From assembly GCF_032854445.1 (NCBI RefSeq), contig NW_027018171.1:1-64000 (forward strand): DNA of 64,000 nt. Reading direction: 5' to 3'. This document shows, piece after piece, positions 62,901 to 64,000 of the stretch (its first letter is position 1; every line of letters starts with the position of its first letter). The notes under the pieces are model-generated. The model saw nothing but the letters and a program-made list of their open reading frames with translations, was not told the DNA's origin and searched no databases. Source of the DNA: Liolophura sinensis. Its lineage: Eukaryota > Mollusca > Polyplacophora > Chitonida > Chitonidae. The position numbers and the translations under genes are program-made.

Positions 62901-64000
62901 ATTTTTCAACAGCTGGAGATGCCTGGCCCAATTGCGCATCTTTTGGCACCTTATTGATGTGGGTCAGTGTTTAATTGTACTTTTTACAGCAGACTGTATC
63001 AAATACCTTGTGTTTTTTGTATACAAATGGTGTGGTTTTTCAACATGTAGATAAAGACATTGAGTTTGTCTTCGACTTAGAAGTAAGACAATTGCTGGTG
63101 AGATAAATGGGCTTGGCCCAAAGATTTGACGTCTTCTGGGCTACCGAAGGGCACATAACTTATAATCAAAAGTTGAATATATTAATGACCAGTCGCGATA
63201 TTACATAGTAAATGTAGCCGAATTTAATTAGCAAAAAGCCCAAGCAAAAATCCAAAAGTGGAAAAAACTGTTCCAATGCTGCTGGTAAGAGGCTAATCCG
63301 ACGTATTTTGTGACGAGAAATCGAATGGTGCAAACCGCGTTGCTCTCCGACCAACACTTATGGCTGTAGCTACAATTGAATGAGCATTTATGTGAAAATC
63401 ACGTGCCTAACAACGGCTCTTACTCCATGGAAACCAAGGAAATTTGCAATTTTTCAACAGCTGGAGATGCCTGGCCCAATTGCGCATCTTTTGGCACCTT
63501 ATTGATGTGGGTCAGTGTTTAATTGTACTTTTTACAGCAGACTGTATCAAGTACCTTGTGTTTTTTATATACAAATGGTGTGGTTTTTCAACATGTAGAT
63601 AAAGACATTGAGTTTGTCTTCGACTTAGAAGTAAGACAATTGCTGGATGAGTTAAATGGGCTTGGCCCAAAGATTTGACGTCTTCTGGCTACCGAAGGGC
63701 ACATAACTTATAATCAAAAGTTGAATATAGTAATGACCAGTCGCGATATTACATAGTAAAATGTAGCCGAATTTAATTAGCAAAAATCCCAGGCAAAAAT
63801 CCAGAAGTGGCAAAACTGTTCCAATGCTGCTGGTAAGAGGCTAATCCGACGTATTTTGTGACGAGAAATCGAATGGTGCAAACCGCGTTGCTCTCCGACC
63901 AATACTTTTGGCTGTAGCGACAATTGAATGAGCATTTATGTGAAAATCACGTGCCCAGCAACGGCTCTTACTCCATGGAAACCAAGGAAATTTGCAATTT
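56935..64000 (+). repeat. Indel-rich end of the array, 13 monomers
   Basis: Monomers remain recognisable but their lengths scatter (551, 549, 545, 546, 549, 549, 548, 546, 550, 548, 548, 548, then one cut by the window edge). About 30 small indels fall between 57056 and 63760. Most are one base in a homopolymer or short run: +AGA at 57056, -2 at 58105, a shortened T run at 58513, -C near 58857 and 58886, +T at 59610, several in 60347-60667, +G near 61469, -G at 63098 and +A near 63759. Between 200 and 57,050 I count only four. The bias to homopolymers suggests unpolished long-read sequence, although real divergence cannot be excluded. Confidence 0.8.
62416..64000 (+). repeat. Three-monomer segment matching 55839-57426
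   Basis: The monomers at 62416, 62964 and 63512 follow the order of 55839, 56387 and 56935: ATGTAAAAATC, then GTATACAAATGG with TATATTAATGACC, then ATCCCAGGC with CCAGAAGTGGCAAAAC (near 57227 and 63800) and CCCAGCAAC. The offset is 6,577 bp, that is 12 monomers plus one base of indel drift. This is either a further higher-order copy or a second, poorer representation of the same locus. Confidence 0.75.

Larger units (their letters stand above)
1..64000. repeat. Satellite DNA array, 548-bp monomer, about 117 copies
   Basis: Landmarks such as GGGTCAGTGTT, GACGTC, TCGCGA and CCATGG recur once per monomer from end to end with a step of 548 bp (487, 1035, 1584, 2132, 2680 and so on to 63512). All copies face the same way, and the differences between copies are a limited set of recurring substitutions. 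There are 115 complete monomers and two partial ones. G+C is about 40%. No foreign DNA interrupts the array and neither end is reached. Long homogeneous tandem arrays kept similar by unequal exchange and gene conversion are typical of eukaryotic satellite DNA. I do not recognise the family, and its chromosomal position (centromere, pericentromere, subtelomere or a sex or B chromosome) cannot be told from the sequence. There is no gene anywhere in the window. Confidence 0.97.

Noticed and set aside
1-64000. CRISPR array
   Set aside because: The repeat unit is 548 bp with no short repeat and unique spacer structure, and no cas genes are present.
1-64000. rRNA, tRNA, telomere repeat or transposon remnants
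   Set aside because: No conserved rRNA segment, tRNA A/B box pair, telomeric hexamer or heptamer run, terminal repeat or reverse-transcriptase motif was seen on either strand in the monomer or between monomers.

Overview
The whole 64 kb window is one uninterrupted head-to-tail array of a single satellite DNA monomer of 548 bp, about 40% G+C (counted by hand over most of one monomer). It holds 115 complete monomers plus a partial one at each end, all in the same orientation. I find no gene, RNA gene, transposon, CRISPR array or single-copy DNA. An array this long, this homogeneous and organised into multi-monomer higher-order repeats points to a eukaryotic nuclear chromosome, in centromeric, pericentromeric, subtelomeric or other heterochromatic DNA. 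I cannot name the species. A plant or an invertebrate would both fit.

Layout, with each monomer counted from the TCA of the motif GGGTCAGTGTT (486/487 is the first boundary). 487-6516: mixed 'B-type' monomers, including one adjacent duplicate pair. 6517-14737: a block rich in a divergent 'A-type' subfamily (markers GAAGGATAC, TACAGTAATG, CTGACTCAA, ATAAAATTACG). 14738-20765: B-type. 20766-24602: a second A-type block, related to the first at offsets of 21 and 24 monomers. From 24603 to the end only B-type monomers occur, arranged as nested higher-order repeats: an 8-monomer (4,384 bp) period, a clear 10-monomer (5,480 bp) tandem pair at 31727-42686, a trimer-like family at 45427-48166, and a 7-monomer (3,836 bp) duplication from 48167 that ends in a visible hybrid monomer near 54,050. 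56935-64000 is related to the preceding 54-57 kb but carries about 30 small indels.

Two facts stand out. Monomer length is almost rigid: 62 consecutive monomers (22959-56934) are each exactly 548 bp, yet indels jump to roughly 4-5 per kb after 57,056. I read the second as low consensus quality rather than biology. Each monomer also carries a 26-bp interrupted dyad (11-bp arms) followed 17 bp later by a 13-bp hairpin, and a cluster of A-tracts. These are the best candidates for local structure or protein binding.

Recurrent 60-100 codon open frames on both strands are a by-product of repeating one sequence. 548 is not a multiple of 3, frames do not continue from monomer to monomer, and variants between copies often change amino acids. 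I therefore call no coding sequence.
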